Below, in pieces: positions 21,795 through 23,166 of a stretch of DNA of 23,166 bases (its first letter is position 1; each line of letters opens with the position of its first letter). The notes beneath the pieces were generated by a model. The model saw only the letters and a program-made list of their open reading frames with translations. It ran no database searches and was not told the origin of the DNA. The stretch covers positions 1 through 23,166 of the forward strand of contig NW_025955508.1 in NCBI RefSeq assembly GCF_022376445.1, written 5' to 3'. The translations under genes were made by a program, and so were the position numbers. This stretch comes from Fomitopsis serialis. Lineage: Eukaryota > Basidiomycota > Agaricomycetes > Polyporales > Fomitopsidaceae.

Positions 21795-22093
21795 GCTGAA
21801 AGTCGTGCTGCAGTGACGTGATGAGCGACGAAGGCGCGGCGACTCCTCCAGTGACTGTCACATCGACACTTACCTTCGTGGCATGGTCATGTTCATCGAT
21901 ACCGTGCGTTTGCGACGTGTCAGGCGCGACAAGAGGCTGGCGAGTATCAATCGTCTGGTTGGCAGACAGACGGATTGGTTCTTGTTGACTTTTTGGGACG
22001 CGATGGATGTCAACGACGTGCGCAGAGTACGAGGAAACCGTTGCAAGCCACAGATGTTGGGTGCGGTACGAGCGCTTACTTTGCGTTGTCCGC

Positions 22094-22117
22094 GTCACGG
22101 GACCATGACGCGTCGCG
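22094..22117 (+). repeat. GTCACGGGACCATGACGCG motif, copy 3 of 3
   Basis: Lies between the 5' part of X_B and the tail of X_C and matches the copy at 20543 at 21 of 24 bases. It could be a left-over junction of tandem X units or a regulatory site upstream of X. Confidence 0.45.
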
Positions 22118-22470
22118 CAGTTGGTCGAGCGCATAGCATATTCAATGGTATGGATTTGGCTTCATATCGTTGCCAAGTGGGTGCCGACGAGTTTGGCCTC
22201 GATCTAATAATCACACAAGTCGGTCTATCAGCTGCCCCGCGCTACCGTTGGCCCATAGTTCTGTGGGCTGGTCGCGCTCGTTTGGAAGCATCGAACTGAG
22301 AAATAGACAATGAAGGAACGATAGGATGCTCAATATTAACACGATCGCGAATGGCGAGCACGTCTACCGAATTGGCCCACCCTTATGTCAGATCGCTTGA
22401 GGCACCTCATGCGTAGATAGGACGATGGGTGCTGACCGCCTAATTGTAGGGTTGACCGGGACCGACATAC
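22118..22470. other. No supported gene between X_B and X_C
   Basis: A plus-strand frame extends to 22299 but runs antisense to the 5' part of X_B and has no recognisable domain. No counterpart of Y fits here, so copy C lacks a linked Y in this window. Confidence 0.4.
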
Positions 22471-23166
22471 AGTTCACATTCTCAAGCATTGACATCAAGC
22501 AGATACACGGTGAGATATTCTAGGAGTACATTTTCATGAAACTATGGAACAGTGTACTGACGCTTCCTTTCCTGCCAACATGTGCATTTCGCCGATAGGC
22601 CTTGCGTTACACGATGCGTCCTCGCCCGCAGCCCCCTGACTTCTGGAATTGTTTTTACCGCGACAGACTACAAGCGCATACACAGACGGAACCATTAATA
22701 CGCTGGAAGCAGAGAGGGATTGTAAGAAGACGTACCATCACCAGTGGACCAGCTGCCCCTTAGAATCCACGGTGGACAGGCGTCGACCGCGTCTGCTTGC
22801 CCTGGTGCCGACTGAGCATAAGCTGAACCCTTTTCCAGGCGCGGACACGCTCAGCCGCGTTGAAGTCGTGTCCCTCGGGCAGGGCCCCGATGGTCACAGA
22901 GCCCTGAGTGTTCCCAGAGCTTGTGCGGTGGTAAGTCCCCTTCCCCTTCTCGTTCGCCGCCACCTTCCGTACAGGTCGTCCGAGGAGGAACTCGGATTCC
23001 TCAATAGTGGTTGACGTCTCCCACATGTCGTTTTCATCCCACTCATCAATGGAGGGGAGATTGTCGTCCATCCTACGCGCGGCGAAGAATGGGCCTTCGG
23101 TCGGCTGTTATCGGGTGAGTGCTGTAAGACTGGCGGTTGTGTATCACTGCTGCTCACATCGCATTC
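22471..23166 (-). CDS. X_C: third copy of X, partial at right edge
   Basis: The 5' part lies outside the window. A 9-base exon end (23166-23158) is followed by a phase-0 intron (23157-23105, donor GTGAGC, acceptor CAG). The exon 23104-22760 then encodes 114 residues, including DENDMWETSTTIEESEF, GRPVRKVAANE and HRTSSGNTQGS, and ends VHRGF. The intron position equals that of X_A and X_B. Compared with X_B, many differences are at third codon positions (for example in the TSTT, RTSSG and TQ codons), consistent with selection on the protein. Homology to arm B continues to about 22,480 as probable untranslated or spliced 3' sequence. Function unknown. Confidence 0.6.

Larger units (their letters stand above)
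18880..22110 (-). repeat. Inverted-repeat arm B (X/Y unit)
   Basis: Reverse-complement partner of arm A. The inner end near 18,880 matches the inner end of A (shared TCGGCACCCGAAGTGTACTG, then CACATACTC and CTCAGGACAG). The outer end fades near 22,110. The piece between the X and Y ends is longer here (20,448-20,930) than in A and contains sequence related to copy C, so A may have lost or replaced part of it. The ~3.9-kb spacer between the arms holds three host genes that are not repeated in the window. Confidence 0.85.

Noticed and set aside
21883..22299. Plus-strand open frame of 138 codons
   Set aside because: Lies antisense to the 5' part of X_B and shows no domain.
1..23166. CRISPR arrays, bacterial operons, ribosome binding sites
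   Set aside because: The window is eukaryotic; no regularly spaced identical repeats or bacterial signals were seen.

Overview
The window looks like nuclear DNA of a basidiomycete fungus, most likely an agaricomycete of the polypore kind. Support comes from protein genes cut by many short introns (about 39-90 nt, GT..AG), a CxC2/KDZ transposase typical of Agaricomycetes, a small secreted cysteine-rich 'glycopeptide' (thaumatin-like) gene, a BTB/POZ gene of the kind expanded in these fungi, and a eukaryotic tRNA-Gly with an intron. Species was not determined.

Left part (1-11,560): 1-1,088 has no supported gene. 1,089-4,753 (+) is a complete 10-exon KDZ transposase of 1,061 aa; every splice junction keeps frame. 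Next come a weak minus-strand candidate, a degenerate minisatellite (about 5,690-6,460), a short CATACATC-type repeat, a doubtful hypothetical ORF, a frameshifted double-BTB gene (minus) and a two-exon unknown nuclear-type protein (9,614-10,890, minus).

Right part (11,560-23,166): the main structure is a large diverged inverted repeat. Arm A (about 11,560-14,935, +) and arm B (about 22,110-18,880, minus) are roughly 80-85% identical in the stretches compared by eye. They flank about 4 kb of apparently single-copy host genes: tRNA-Gly(GCC) with a pol III T-run, a 7-exon glycopeptide gene (minus), and a 5-exon IAH1-like SGNH esterase (+). Each arm carries two convergent coding blocks. X is a multi-exon protein with a TSTT-[VI]-[DE]-E motif. 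Y runs on the opposite strand and is degenerate. X has a third copy, with the same phase-0 introns, running off the right edge. X_A reads intact, X_B has a premature stop, and X_C is intact as far as visible. A segment of about 105 bp near the 5' end of Y is almost identical between arms and stands out from the rest.

I recognise neither X nor Y. The X/Y unit is the best candidate here for something undescribed: a mobile or segmentally duplicated two-gene unit. The intact KDZ transposase 7 kb to the left is a known family and cannot be linked to X/Y from sequence alone. All exon models were made by hand from splice signals and frame.
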